Shown: positions 24,675 to 34,687, counted from the first letter of the stretch. The stretch is DNA of 64,000 bases from Pseudomonas akapageensis (GCF_011355085.1 NZ_VXCP01000025.1:1-64000); one strand, 5' to 3'. Translations and numbers: made by a program. Notes: generated by a model not told the origin, from the sequence alone.

Positions 24675-25655
24675 TCAAGCCACCCGCTCACCGCACAGGT
24701 CAAGGGCGAACCAGCGCTCCACTTCTGCCTGCTGCAAACCTGCGCCCAACAAGGCGAACAGCTTGCCCAGCGCCGCCTCGCGGGTCATGCCGCCAGCGCT
24801 AACCAGGCCGCTGGCTCGCAGCTGGCTACCGGCAGCGTAGAGACCGAACTCGACATGGCCGTGCGGGCACTGGCTGATGGCCGCCAGCACCACGCCACGC
24901 TCATGGGCTGCGTGCAGAACGGCCAGCAGTTCGGCGTTGTCCGAAGGGCCTGTACCGCTGCCGTAGCACTCCAGCAACAACCCACGCACGCCACTGTCGA
25001 GCAACGCCTGCACATGACAGGCCTGGATGCCCGGGAAAAATGGTAGCACCGCCAGGTTCACCGATTGCCGTGGTTGCAGGTAGTCCAGCGTCGCAGGAAT
25101 CGAACCTGCGCGTTCGCCGTGACGTTGCCGAGGCAACACGCCAAAGGCATCGAAGGCATCGCTGCGCAGCTTGCTCACCCGTGCGCCATGCATCAATTGA
25201 CCATTGAAATACAGGTGCACGCCAGGCGCGATACCCGCCTGCAGGGCCTGCATCGCGCCACACAGGTTGGGCCAGGCGTCACTGCCCTCCACGCCGGCGG
25301 GCAGCATGGCGCCCGTCAGCACCACCGGCACCGGCAGGCCCAGCAACAGGAAGCTCAGCGCGGCTGCGCTGTAGGCCAGGGTGTCGGTGCCATGCAACAG
25401 CAGCACCGCATCATGGCCGCCATCGGTCACCGCTGTCACGATGGCATCGCGCATGGCCAGCCAGTTGGCCTGGCTGATGTTGGCGCTGTCGAGCAGTGGC
25501 AGCAATTCGTGAAACCGCCAGTCCAGGGCCTCGCGCCCCAGACCCGCGCGCATGCGTGCTTCGAAACCACCACCAGGGGCCAGCCCTTCAGGTGTCTGCT
25601 GCATGCCGATAGTGCCTCCGGTATAGAGCACGAAAAGATTTTTGACTGCGCTCAT
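24675..25655 (-). CDS. L-asparaginase, type I-like (cytoplasmic)
   Basis: A 326-residue asparaginase/glutaminase family enzyme with both catalytic threonine motifs: YTGGTIG (Thr12) and LLLHGTDTLAY (Thr near 90). There is no signal peptide, unlike the periplasmic type II enzyme of Pseudomonas. It hydrolyses asparagine to aspartate and ammonia. It lies 98 bases downstream of the sodium:amino acid symporter in the same direction, suggesting a joint uptake and deamidation unit under the divergent regulator at 27378. Confidence 0.9.
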   Translation of the reverse strand: MSAVKNLFVLYTGGTIGMQQTPEGLAPGGGFEARMRAGLGREALDWRFHELLPLLDSANISQANWLAMRDAIVTAVTDGGHDAVLLLHGTDTLAYSAAALSFLLLGLPVPVVLTGAMLPAGVEGSDAWPNLCGAMQALQAGIAPGVHLYFNGQLMHGARVSKLRSDAFDAFGVLPRQRHGERAGSIPATLDYLQPRQSVNLAVLPFFPGIQACHVQALLDSGVRGLLLECYGSGTGPSDNAELLAVLHAAHERGVVLAAISQCPHGHVEFGLYAAGSQLRASGLVSAGGMTREAALGKLFALLGAGLQQAEVERWFALDLCGERVA

Positions 25656-25753
25656 GCCGTAGTCCCTGGAAGTCTTGAAAAGAGGCTAATGCAACAATGC
25701 CGCTCCCCCGCGCCAGGCGCAGGAGCGGCACTGTGCCAGACGTTGTCGAATGA

Positions 25754-27202
25754 TCAGCGGTGGTTTTGCACCAGGCTCGCCACCGGCTTGCCTGCTGGCG
25801 TCTCGGCGACCTGCCCCACAGGCCAGGCGTCACGGTCAAGATCCAGGTCGGCGAACTTCGCCGAGTCGAACACCGGGGTCTTGATCCCGGCACTGCGCTG
25901 TTCGTCGTAGTCACGCATCAGGCGCAGGCCGACCTTGAACAGCAGGGCCAGCGCAATCAGGTTGACGAATGCCAGGCACGTCATGGTGATGTCGGCAAAG
26001 GCGAACACCGTGGACAGGTTCTGGATCGAGCCCCAGAGGATCAGTACCACCACCAGCGCCCGGTAGCCGATCAACGCCATGCGGCTGCGGCCGAACAGGT
26101 ATTGCAGGCTGTTCTCGCCCAGGTAGTAGTTGTAGAGGATCGAGGTGAACACGAACAGCGCCAGGGCCACGCTGACGAACACCCTGCCCCAGTCACCGAC
26201 CACGGCGGCCAGGGAGTTCTGGGTCAGGACGATACCGTCACCCTCGAAGCCCGGGGTGTAGAAGCCCGACAACAGGATCAGCAATGCAGTGCAAGTGCAG
26301 ATGACGAAGGTGTCGAGGAACACACTGAACGCCTGCACCACGCCTTGCGCCACCGGATGCCGCACGGCAGCCACGGCGGCGACGTTGGGCGCACTGCCCA
26401 GGCCCGCTTCGTTGGCGAATACGCCACGCTTCACGCCCATCACGATGGCGCTGCCGATCAGCCCGCCGAAGGCAGGATCGAGACCGAAGGCGCTCTTGAC
26501 GATGGTCACCAGCATGCCGGGTACGTGGTCGATTTGCAGCACGATCACGTAGAGGGTCACGGCGATGTAGATCAGGGTTTTCACCGGCACCAACAAGTCG
26601 GCCACCGCGGCGATGCGCTTGATGCCGCCAATGAACACCAGGCACAGCAGCGCGGCCAGGGCGATGCCACTGTATTGCACGGGGAACGCGAAGGCGTTTT
26701 CCAGCGAGTGGGTCACCGCGTGGGATTGCAGGCCGTTGAAGGCGAAGCCGAAGGTCACCAGCAACAGGGCGGCGAAGACCATGCCCAGCCAGCGCTGGCC
26801 GAGGCCGTGCTGGATGTAGTACGCAGGGCCACCACGGTATAGGCCATTGCCGTCGTTGCGCTTGTAGGCCTGGGCCAGGGAGCATTCGAAGAAGCTGCTG
26901 GACATGCCGACCAGCGCGGTCACCCACATCCAGAACACGGCACCGGGGCCGCCCAGGGTCACGGCGATGCCGACGCCTGCGATATTGCCGGCGCCGACAC
27001 GACCCGCCAGGCTGAGCATCAGCGCCTGGAACGAACTCAACTGCCCGGAACTGCCCCGCAGGGATTCCTTGAACACGCTGAACATATGGGCGAAATGACG
27101 GAACTGGACGAAGCGGGAGCGCAGCGTGAAATAGCTGCCCAACCCGACGATGAGCACAATGAGCAGCTTCCCGGACAGGAAGTCGTTAAGCGCTTCAAGC
27201 AT
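25754..27202 (-). CDS. AGCS-family alanine/glycine:sodium symporter
   Basis: A 482-residue membrane protein with about ten helices and AGCS family segments: LSLAGRVGAGNIAGVGIAVT, GGPGAVFWMWVTALVGMSS and FANEAGLGSAPN. Members import alanine, glycine or related small neutral amino acids with sodium. The ATG at 27202 follows GAGGAATCC and gives a proper N-terminal helix, so the upstream extension to 27250 is not used. The asparaginase downstream suggests asparagine or glutamine as possible substrates, which is inference. Confidence 0.92.
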   Translation of the reverse strand: MLEALNDFLSGKLLIVLIVGLGSYFTLRSRFVQFRHFAHMFSVFKESLRGSSGQLSSFQALMLSLAGRVGAGNIAGVGIAVTLGGPGAVFWMWVTALVGMSSSFFECSLAQAYKRNDGNGLYRGGPAYYIQHGLGQRWLGMVFAALLLVTFGFAFNGLQSHAVTHSLENAFAFPVQYSGIALAALLCLVFIGGIKRIAAVADLLVPVKTLIYIAVTLYVIVLQIDHVPGMLVTIVKSAFGLDPAFGGLIGSAIVMGVKRGVFANEAGLGSAPNVAAVAAVRHPVAQGVVQAFSVFLDTFVICTCTALLILLSGFYTPGFEGDGIVLTQNSLAAVVGDWGRVFVSVALALFVFTSILYNYYLGENSLQYLFGRSRMALIGYRALVVVLILWGSIQNLSTVFAFADITMTCLAFVNLIALALLFKVGLRLMRDYDEQRSAGIKTPVFDSAKFADLDLDRDAWPVGQVAETPAGKPVASLVQNHR

Positions 27203-27377
27203 GGAGGATTCCTCGATTCTTATTGTTCGAACGACAACGACGGGCGGCACGACGACCGGACCGCGAATGTGGCGAGCATGATTGGCCAGCGCAGCCGGTC
27301 AGACAATTTCGCGACGCTGCTCTACATGATGCGAGTTGATGCTATAGTCGCGCCGATCGCATCACCAGAGACCGACC

Positions 27378-28196
27378 ATGCCAAACAACCTGGGCAGCAA
27401 TCTTCTGCTGTTGTGCAATCATTACCGCTCGATCGCCGAGGTTTGCCGCAAACTGGCGATCAACCGCACGCAGTTCAACAAGTACCTCAGTGGCCAGAGC
27501 ACGCCTGCGCCGTACAACCTCAAGCGCATCGGCGATTTCTTCGGGGTCGAGGACTACGAACTGGGCCTGCCGCCCGAGCAGTTCGCCCGCCTCATCGGCG
27601 TACGCCATGCCGACAGCGCGCAGGCGCCGGACAGCGACCCGCTTTACAACCTGCTCAAGCCCCTGCGTGAACAGTCCAGCAGCCTGTCGCGCTACTGCGG
27701 CTATTACTTCGAATACGCCAACTGCATGTCGGTACCCGGCAGCATCCTGCTGTCGCTGGTGCACCTGCGCGAGGAGCGCGGCAATTTCCTGTTCGAACGC
27801 CAGGAGCGTCAGGAACGGTCCAGCAGCACGGATGTTCAAGCCGAAGACTGGGTGCGCTGCCGCTACCTGGGCGCCGCGTTCCACCTGCAGGACCGCTTGT
27901 TCCTCATCGACTACGAGTCGCTGACCGTCAACGAGATGAGCCAGACCATCCTCATCCCCAGCTTCAAGAGCCGCATCACTCGCCTCAACGGCCTGAAGAC
28001 CGGCGTCTCCAGCGGCGACCGACGCACGCCGGCCTGCACCCGCGTGGTGTGGGAGTACCTGGGGCCGGAGATCAACCGGGTCAGTACCTACCGCCAGGTA
28101 ATGCTGTACCGTCCGGATGACCCGCATATCGATGAGGATATTCGTCAGCGGTTGGCGGCGGCGCCGGTGCGTAATGGGTTGTTCGAGATTGAGTAG
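27378..28196 (+). CDS. HTH transcriptional regulator divergent from the symporter/asparaginase genes
   Basis: A 272-residue protein. The N-terminal HTH (about residues 8-60: IAEVCRKLAINRTQFNKYLS, then IGDFFGVEDYELGLP) is of the Xre/Cro type. The remaining 200 residues form a domain I do not recognise, with no metal or ligand motif visible. The 175-bp divergent region contains a plausible -10 (TATAGT) near 27340 for this gene. It probably controls the amino-acid uptake/asparaginase pair, judging from position only. Confidence 0.8.
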   Translation: MPNNLGSNLLLLCNHYRSIAEVCRKLAINRTQFNKYLSGQSTPAPYNLKRIGDFFGVEDYELGLPPEQFARLIGVRHADSAQAPDSDPLYNLLKPLREQSSSLSRYCGYYFEYANCMSVPGSILLSLVHLREERGNFLFERQERQERSSSTDVQAEDWVRCRYLGAAFHLQDRLFLIDYESLTVNEMSQTILIPSFKSRITRLNGLKTGVSSGDRRTPACTRVVWEYLGPEINRVSTYRQVMLYRPDDPHIDEDIRQRLAAAPVRNGLFEIE

Positions 28197-28257
28197 CAAT
28201 TATTTGCAGGGGCATTTGCTCGTAATGGAGAGACAATTTCGCTTCAGATTCCTGGGC

Positions 28258-31200
28258 TTACTCTTGGCCAAGGTTTAACGTGGGCTGTTCTTGTTGCGCC
28301 CTCTGTCGTAAATCCCTGACTAATTGATTATCGAGCCCTAGTTCGCTGACCTTATCCAGATCAGATCTCGCTTCTTCAAATTTCCCCAGCTCAATTCTGA
28401 TCTGTGCCCGCAAAACCCATGGCTCTGCCTGACCAATGCGAGCTATCCGGAGCGTACTTTCTGCAATACTCCTGTTAAAGTTACCCAGAGCGCTTTCATT
28501 ATCAAACGGAGGAGGTCGCACGGCCAGGTAAGCACGCTCGATAGCCTTGGAGGCTTCATTTTCAGCATCCTGATAACGGCGTAGAGCAATGAGCGCCTTG
28601 GTACGCTGCAGGGGCACAAAAGCATCAAATGGCTCCAAACGATCAGCTCTTTCGTAGTCGATTAGCGCCTGCTTGGGATTTCCTTGGTTCAAGCGAGCAT
28701 TACCTCGGCGTATCCAGCACTTTTCGTGATCAGGGTCTACCTCTACGACTCGCGTGCAGAGACTCTCCATAACTGGCCAGTTCTTCTCCACCCTTGCTTT
28801 ATCCGCAGTTTCCAGCCACTGGTCGATTTTCTCTTTCCTGCTCTGCTCCTCTGCCATCGAAATAATAGTATTAATGGACTTTTCAAGATTTATATCTATC
28901 CAGGATCGCTCCCCTTCTCCAATTACACTAAGCCGTTGATGACGTTTATCGAAAGCCAATCCCTTCAGCATATCAATCTGTAGTGGATAGGAGGGGCTTT
29001 CTGCACGTAGCTCTCGGTCAAACAGCTGTAGAGTTGCAGTCAAATCAGAATATGAGAAAGGGTTGGCCCCGCCAAAAACAATAGCCATCTGATCAGAGTT
29101 TTCGAGTGCCAAAAGCCCTCGCACCAACCGTCTTCCCGATGCCATTCGCGCTTTAACGGTTTGTGTTTCTAAATCAAATACAACAACTTTGTCACTCATC
29201 ATTTCACCGAGCGCTGCGGAAACGCCGTTGTATCCAATAACGGCAATAAGTTCATGCCCCATCAGGCAGCAAGACACGCTCTTGACTACTTCCAAGGGCC
29301 GTTGCGAGTTCGGTGTGACAATATTGGTTAATGGTATTTTCTCAATGAGCGACCAGTCGCGGGTAGAAACTTTGAGTAGAAGGCCGTTCCCTGTACCGAC
29401 CAATAACTCATCCGCACCAGGGATCTCTGCAATACTCTGAGCCAGACCGAATGGCTGCAGGTCCAGGGTTTTTATACGGCCATCCGAAAAAAACCGCAAT
29501 AACCGTGCTGTTTTCGCAGTACTGGGTGCAGGAAAGCCTTCGATGACTGTTAAAAAGGACCCAACCGATAAAACAGCCGTACCGTCGGATAAAAACCAGG
29601 CGCCCAGGTACTCATCCTCCGGTAGGGGTATGTTTTTTTTGCTCTCCTGAAACGGTATCCATTCGGCTGCGCGGATGGTTTGGTCTGTTCCAGGACATTT
29701 GACGAGCACATCTCCAGCATCTGAAATCGCTAAAGGTTGACCCTCTCTCGTGCCCCTTTCCGCGCAAGCTGTTGTTCGATGCGAAATTAATCCATCATGC
29801 CAAATCAGCAATCCGTCATTCAAAGAGCTTACCAACCAGTTCCCACTTGGGCTTTGCAAATCCCAACGCTCGTTTTTGTCATGCTCGGCAATCGGGTAAC
29901 ACAGGTCCCAAGCACGAACCTCACCATCATCCGACAGGCTCCAAAGCTGACATTTATCAGTCGGATCAAAGGTCATTCCCCGAATAGGAGAAATGTGCCC
30001 ACGCAACTCGAAGACGGGATCTGCCCCTCCTAGCCACACGCGTATCAATCCCGCGCGCGAGCCAATTGCAAGCCTCTCGGCATCACTGGCGAGAGCAGTT
30101 GCAGGCTCTGAATGAGCTCGTATCGGATCATCTTCACGCACAAGTTCGTTTCGACGAATCCGATATCTTTGCGCCAACCCTTCGCTACCTATACTCCATA
30201 GGTCATAGCCTGCAATCAGCAGTTTTGATATTGCGGCGTGAGGAGACTCGAACTCAAAAGTATGCTTGGATTCCAGGTCAACAAGTATCACACGTGCGTT
30301 TTTGTTGATTGAATCTCCCGGAGTTACGGCATCCCCCGTGAACGTCGGAGACCGGTCTGCGACCACGCACAGTCTGCTCGTTCCAGAACACGAAACGACT
30401 CCCGCACTGTCAAATTTCCACTCGTAAATCAGCTCTCCACCCTCATTAAGCAACCGCACGGTTCCATCTCGGCTGGAAATGAGGGTGTCTTCGTTTTCGA
30501 GAACATCCAAACCAACAGGTTTAGTGAAAGCATCTTGAGGAACGGAAAGAAGCGCTTTGCTGTCCAGCGATATTCGCCGCCATTGTGTCTGATTTGTAAA
30601 GTCCGGTCCGATAATATAGGCAGCCCGTTTCCTGGGGGAAAAGCTCATGGCAGCAATGCCCAGAGGCAGTCCATCGTTGTCCGACCAGGGTAATGTAACG
30701 GCTTTGCCTGACTTGCTATCAAGCAACTTCATCAGATCCACACCGCCGATAAGCAACTGACTATCAGTGAAATGGAGTCCGCGCACCATGGTCATATTTG
30801 TAGACCAGTGAATGGTGTCCCGCAATGTATGCAGCGATTGCCTGATGGCTAGCTGTATGTTGTGTTCGACAGGTGCTTCAACAGAGTGCAAACGCTCCAG
30901 CGCCGCGGACAGTTGAACAGATGCTCTGCGAGGTTCTTTTTCCAGGGAGGCTTGGGCCTGAAGCGCCAATTGTCCAGCTTCGCTACGCGCCTGTTCCCAA
31001 ACCGCATTATCACGCTGCCACCACGCAAATGCAGCCAACCCCGTAGTTATGATCAAACCCAGCGTCAACGTGTTCCACACTTGCCTCCGGCGCTTCAAGT
31101 CTTCTCCGTTCAATTGCTCCGGCGTTTTCCCATGAAGCCGTGCTGCTAACTTCAAGGATTCCGCCCGGAAGTCCGGATCATCCAGCAAGCGCCGCTCCGG

Positions 31201-31683
31201 AGATGTTGCGCCGTTTAAATCAACCCACAATGGTTCCCCTTTGAGAGCACGCGAAAGAAGGGGGGGCAAGGCTGTGCTGAGAACTGGATCATAGCTTTCG
31301 GTGCTCGAATTCCACACCAGATCACCGCTCGCTCTTGCGATAAGCACGCGCTCTGCGCGAGGATCTTTTTTCAGCCAGTGATTCAGTTCTTTCGCGACCC
31401 AGGGAGACTTGGCAGCTTGAGGGGATGCTATCAGCAGAAAATACTCGGAATTCTCCAGAGCAGAATGAATCGCAGCCGTGAGATCAGCTTCAGCTCCTAG
31501 TATTGTCTCATCTCGAAAAACATGTAGAGCTCGCACCTTCCACCAAGGTCTTGCCAGCTTATGCAGCGCTGTGTGGACGGCTTTCGCAAGCTCGCTGTCG
31601 CCCCCCTCGCCTGGAAGATCTACTTCATACTTACCATGTTTGTATGAAATAAAGCAGGCGTAACGCTTTCTATCGTTTTGCAT
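28258..31683 (-). CDS. TIR-domain protein with membrane segment, beta-propeller-like region and C-terminal TPRs
   Basis: A 1141-residue multidomain protein. Residues 5-150 are a TIR_2-type domain starting CFISYKHGKY. Its helix SPWVAKELNHWL places Glu99 at the position of the NADase glutamate of SARM1 and plant TIRs. A transmembrane helix (about 203-222) is followed by a helical segment rich in Ala/Leu/Glu like those of bacterial WD-repeat STAND proteins. Residues about 290-940 show repeated beta-rich units with WD-like ends (GEVRAWDL, GLIRVWLG). TPR motifs follow (about 950-1120). There is no NTPase domain between TIR and propeller. The DNA is visibly more AT-rich than both flanks, suggesting horizontal acquisition. 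An anti-phage or signalling role is possible but unproven; no partner gene adjoins it. Confidence 0.85.
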   Translation of the reverse strand: MQNDRKRYACFISYKHGKYEVDLPGEGGDSELAKAVHTALHKLARPWWKVRALHVFRDETILGAEADLTAAIHSALENSEYFLLIASPQAAKSPWVAKELNHWLKKDPRAERVLIARASGDLVWNSSTESYDPVLSTALPPLLSRALKGEPLWVDLNGATSPERRLLDDPDFRAESLKLAARLHGKTPEQLNGEDLKRRRQVWNTLTLGLIITTGLAAFAWWQRDNAVWEQARSEAGQLALQAQASLEKEPRRASVQLSAALERLHSVEAPVEHNIQLAIRQSLHTLRDTIHWSTNMTMVRGLHFTDSQLLIGGVDLMKLLDSKSGKAVTLPWSDNDGLPLGIAAMSFSPRKRAAYIIGPDFTNQTQWRRISLDSKALLSVPQDAFTKPVGLDVLENEDTLISSRDGTVRLLNEGGELIYEWKFDSAGVVSCSGTSRLCVVADRSPTFTGDAVTPGDSINKNARVILVDLESKHTFEFESPHAAISKLLIAGYDLWSIGSEGLAQRYRIRRNELVREDDPIRAHSEPATALASDAERLAIGSRAGLIRVWLGGADPVFELRGHISPIRGMTFDPTDKCQLWSLSDDGEVRAWDLCYPIAEHDKNERWDLQSPSGNWLVSSLNDGLLIWHDGLISHRTTACAERGTREGQPLAISDAGDVLVKCPGTDQTIRAAEWIPFQESKKNIPLPEDEYLGAWFLSDGTAVLSVGSFLTVIEGFPAPSTAKTARLLRFFSDGRIKTLDLQPFGLAQSIAEIPGADELLVGTGNGLLLKVSTRDWSLIEKIPLTNIVTPNSQRPLEVVKSVSCCLMGHELIAVIGYNGVSAALGEMMSDKVVVFDLETQTVKARMASGRRLVRGLLALENSDQMAIVFGGANPFSYSDLTATLQLFDRELRAESPSYPLQIDMLKGLAFDKRHQRLSVIGEGERSWIDINLEKSINTIISMAEEQSRKEKIDQWLETADKARVEKNWPVMESLCTRVVEVDPDHEKCWIRRGNARLNQGNPKQALIDYERADRLEPFDAFVPLQRTKALIALRRYQDAENEASKAIERAYLAVRPPPFDNESALGNFNRSIAESTLRIARIGQAEPWVLRAQIRIELGKFEEARSDLDKVSELGLDNQLVRDLRQRAQQEQPTLNLGQE

Positions 31684-31928
31684 GATTCATCCCGATGGCA
31701 AGGCAGTGCGTTTGGGGATGGACACCGCCTTTGCTGCCGATAGAACTATAAAGCTGCAAAGTAGCGGCCAGATACTGCACTAACATTTCGCTATTCAACA
31801 GGATGCTGGATAACAACTCTTCACTGTTACAGCGTATGTAAAGTCAAGCACAGGTAGTGAGTTCTGCCAGTTTTAGTCTGGACGACGTCATTGCTGTGGC
31901 GTGAGTCTTCAAAGAACACACTCCCCCT

Positions 31929-32834
31929 CTATTCAAGCGCACTGGCAAGACCCGACGCCTCCTCGCTCAACGCCTTGCAAAAGGTATCGACGAAGATCGA
32001 AGACGGCCGATAATCCGGCCTGATCAACATGACGCGATAGGGAATCGACACCGCGACCGGCCGAATGACCAACCCTCTGCCCGCCTCCTGCACCGCGGTC
32101 AGCGGGTTGATGATCGCCACCCCCAGTTGTTGCCGGACCATGGCACAGACCGACGCCGCACTGGTTGTTTCGATAACGGTATGACGCTCGACACCCGCCT
32201 GGCGAAAGTGCTCGTCGAGCCGCTGGCGATAGATATCCAGACCCGAAAGATTGATGAAATCCACACCGCGAAAGTCCTCCATGGCCAGCAACGACCTGGA
32301 CAGCAAAGGGTGCCCCTCGGGCAATACACAAACCATGTCGGCACAAAAGAGCAGTTCCCCCCGGGTACCTCGGGGCACATGTTCACTTTCGGTCAAGCCG
32401 AGGTCATGACGCTGGGCGCTGAGCGATTCCTCGAGCAAGGGTGATTCCTGCGCAGTGATGCTCAAGCCGATGCCGGCATGCTGCTGGTGAAAGTGCTTGC
32501 AGACTCTGGGCAACAGCGTCTGGGAAAACAGCGGCAGGCAGGTGATGCTCAACTGGCCATGCTCGAAGCGACGAATCGATTGGGCAACGCTGTTGATCCG
32601 TTCCAGCCCTATATAGGAGCGCTCGACTTCTTCGAGCAGCATCATCGCCTGGGCCGTTGGCACCAGCCTGCCGCCCTCCCGATCGAACAGGCGCAGACCC
32701 GAGAGGCTTTCAAGCCGTGCCAGTTCCCGACTGACCGTCGGTTGCGAGGTAAACAGCAGGCGCGCCGCGCCCGTGACGCTGCCGGCCTGCATGGTGGCCC
32801 GGAAAACTTCGATATGCCGCAAGGAAATGCCCAT
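31929..32834 (-). CDS. lysR: LysR, regulator of diaminopimelate decarboxylase
   Basis: A 301-residue LysR-type regulator with N-terminal winged HTH (residues 4-62, SVTGAARLLFTSQPTVSREL) and a substrate-binding domain. Stretches such as ESPLLEESLSAQRHDLGL and SAASVCAMVRQQLGVAIINP match E. coli LysR as I recall it. It is divergent from an E. coli-type lysA, exactly the E. coli arrangement. E. coli LysR activates lysA when diaminopimelate is available and lysine is low. The 127-bp intergenic region should hold its operator; I did not identify a clear T-N11-A box by eye. Confidence 0.92.
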   Translation of the reverse strand: MGISLRHIEVFRATMQAGSVTGAARLLFTSQPTVSRELARLESLSGLRLFDREGGRLVPTAQAMMLLEEVERSYIGLERINSVAQSIRRFEHGQLSITCLPLFSQTLLPRVCKHFHQQHAGIGLSITAQESPLLEESLSAQRHDLGLTESEHVPRGTRGELLFCADMVCVLPEGHPLLSRSLLAMEDFRGVDFINLSGLDIYRQRLDEHFRQAGVERHTVIETTSAASVCAMVRQQLGVAIINPLTAVQEAGRGLVIRPVAVSIPYRVMLIRPDYRPSSIFVDTFCKALSEEASGLASALE

Positions 32835-32961
32835 ACCTGCCCTTGGTTGTACGAGTGAAACCCATATCAGAACTGAATAGATGAAGAAAGAATAGATATT
32901 TTATTGAATGATCGGCGATCTGCATGATGGACGCCTACTTCATCGCAGATCGACGTGTGCC

Positions 32962-34200
32962 ATGCCCAGCCAACATGATTTCCCGCAACTCGCCACCATT
33001 GCCAGACAACACGGCACCCCGCTCTGGGTGTATGACGCCCAGACCATCAAGGCGCGCATCGAGCAGTTGGCCTGCTTCGAGACCGTTCGCTTCGCCCAGA
33101 AGGCCTGTTCCAATGTGCATGTCTTGCGCTTGATGCGCGAACTGGGGGTGCGGGTCGATGCAGTGTCGTTGGGTGAACTCGAGCGCGCCGTGCTCGCGGG
33201 CTACAGCCCGGCCGGCGCTCCTGCGGGCATCGTCCTGACCTGTGATCTGTTCGATGAAGCCACCCTGCAGCGCGTGGTCGAGCTGAAGGTCGAGGTCAAC
33301 ACCGGCTCGATCGACATGCTCCGTCAACTGGGCGCAAGGTCTCCGGGCCATCGCGTCTGGCTGCGGATCAACCCGGGCTTCGGTCACGGCCACAGCCGCA
33401 AGACCAATACCGGCGGTGAAAACAGCAAGCATGGCATCTGGCATGATCAGATTGACGAAGCACTCGGCGTCATTCGGCAATACGGCCTGAAGCTGGTGGG
33501 CCTGCACATGCATATCGGCTCGGGCGTGGATTACGCGCACCTGGAGCAAGTGGGCAATTCCATGGTCTCGGCTGTGAAGTCGCTGGACCACGATATCGAA
33601 GCCTTTTCCATCGGTGGCGGGCTGTCCACGCCCTACCGCGAAGGCGATGAGCCGGTGGACATTCAGCGCTACGCAGACGCATGGCGCCAGGCCCGGCAGG
33701 ACATCGAAGCCTGGCTCAAGCATCCGGTACGGATGGAGATCGAACCCGGTCGTTTCCTGGTGGCCGAGTCCGGCTGCCTGGTGACCGAAGTTCGCGCTGT
33801 GAAAAAAGTCGGCAGCCGGGATTTCATGCTGGTCAACGCCGGCTTCAATGACCTGATGCGTCCGGCGATGTACGGCGCCTATCACCACATGACCCTGCTG
33901 GACTGCGCGGGGGTCCCGGTCGATCGCCCGGTGCTCGATTATGTCGTGGGCGGCCCCCTGTGCGAATCCGGCGATATCTTTACCCAGGATGACGAAGGGG
34001 TCACACCGCGCTTGCTGCCTGAGGCGCAGGTGGGTGATCTGCTGGTCATGCACGATACCGGCGCGTACGGCGCTTCCATGTCATCGAACTACAACAGCCG
34101 GACACTGCTGCCGGAAGTGTTGATCGATCAAGGGCAGGCGAAATTGATTCGTCGTGCGCAGCCGTTGTCGGATCTGCTGGCCCTGGAACTGGGGCTTTAA
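32962..34200 (+). CDS. lysA: Diaminopimelate decarboxylase, E. coli-type
   Basis: A 412-residue fold-type III PLP enzyme converting meso-diaminopimelate to lysine. The PLP lysine is Lys47 in RFAQKACSN; GLHMHIGSG and EIEPGRFLV follow, and the catalytic cysteine is in GPLCESGD. Long segments (SPGHRVWLR, KTNTGGENSKHGIW, MSSNYNSR) are shared with E. coli LysA. Pseudomonads usually carry a different lysA near dapF, so this may be a second copy. The ATG at 32962 gives the family N-terminus; the frame extension to 32908 has no support. Divergent from lysR. Confidence 0.95.
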   Translation: MPSQHDFPQLATIARQHGTPLWVYDAQTIKARIEQLACFETVRFAQKACSNVHVLRLMRELGVRVDAVSLGELERAVLAGYSPAGAPAGIVLTCDLFDEATLQRVVELKVEVNTGSIDMLRQLGARSPGHRVWLRINPGFGHGHSRKTNTGGENSKHGIWHDQIDEALGVIRQYGLKLVGLHMHIGSGVDYAHLEQVGNSMVSAVKSLDHDIEAFSIGGGLSTPYREGDEPVDIQRYADAWRQARQDIEAWLKHPVRMEIEPGRFLVAESGCLVTEVRAVKKVGSRDFMLVNAGFNDLMRPAMYGAYHHMTLLDCAGVPVDRPVLDYVVGGPLCESGDIFTQDDEGVTPRLLPEAQVGDLLVMHDTGAYGASMSSNYNSRTLLPEVLIDQGQAKLIRRAQPLSDLLALELGL

Positions 34201-34214
34201 CAGAGGTACCCGGA

Positions 34215-34240
34215 CGTGCGCGCCCAAGCCTGCGCGCACG
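34215..34240. terminator. Hairpin between convergent lysA and hemerythrin genes
   Basis: CGTGCGCGC and GCGCGCACG form a 9-bp perfect stem in the 43-base gap between two stop codons. No T-run follows, so it is at best a weak bidirectional terminator. Confidence 0.5.
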
Positions 34241-34243
34241 GAC

Positions 34244-34687
34244 TCAAGCCGAAGTGAGCTGGGCTTCGTACTCTTTGACGTAGCCCTTGGCCAACGACTC
34301 TTTCTGCTTGTCATCCAGAATCTTCCCCGCCATCTGGAAGAATTTGGTTTCCTCTTCCTTGAGATGGTGATGCACCTTTTCCGACAGTTTTTTTGCCGTC
34401 GCCAGCCAGCTGGGATTGGACATTTCCGTCTTGTCCAATTCCTCCATCATTTCATCCATTTCGTGGTGCTCGGCAATGGCATGACGGCTCAGGTCGACCC
34501 CGTTGTCATCAGACATTAGCGGGATGTAGAAAAAACGCTCCTCGGCAGTCTCGTGAGCCTGCAGCTCGGACTTCAGCCGCTTGTATGCCTCAACCCGCTT
34601 TTCACTGTCTCCGCTGGTCCGCACCACCGCCCTGGCGTAGGTGCGCTGTCTTTCATGGCTTTCACGCAACGCTTCAAAGATGTTCAA
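34244..34687 (-). CDS. Hemerythrin HHE-domain protein
   Basis: A 147-residue four-helix protein with the hemerythrin histidine pattern: SHERQR near the start, ELQAHETAEERFFY, IAEHHEMDEMMEEL and KVHHHLKEEETKFF. These ligate a di-iron centre used in oxygen, nitric oxide or redox handling. Translation seems to start at TTG 34687, after a GAGGA site. The upstream frame to 34807 has no recognisable domain. Convergent with lysA. Confidence 0.85.
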   Translation of the reverse strand: MNIFEALRESHERQRTYARAVVRTSGDSEKRVEAYKRLKSELQAHETAEERFFYIPLMSDDNGVDLSRHAIAEHHEMDEMMEELDKTEMSNPSWLATAKKLSEKVHHHLKEEETKFFQMAGKILDDKQKESLAKGYVKEYEAQLTSA

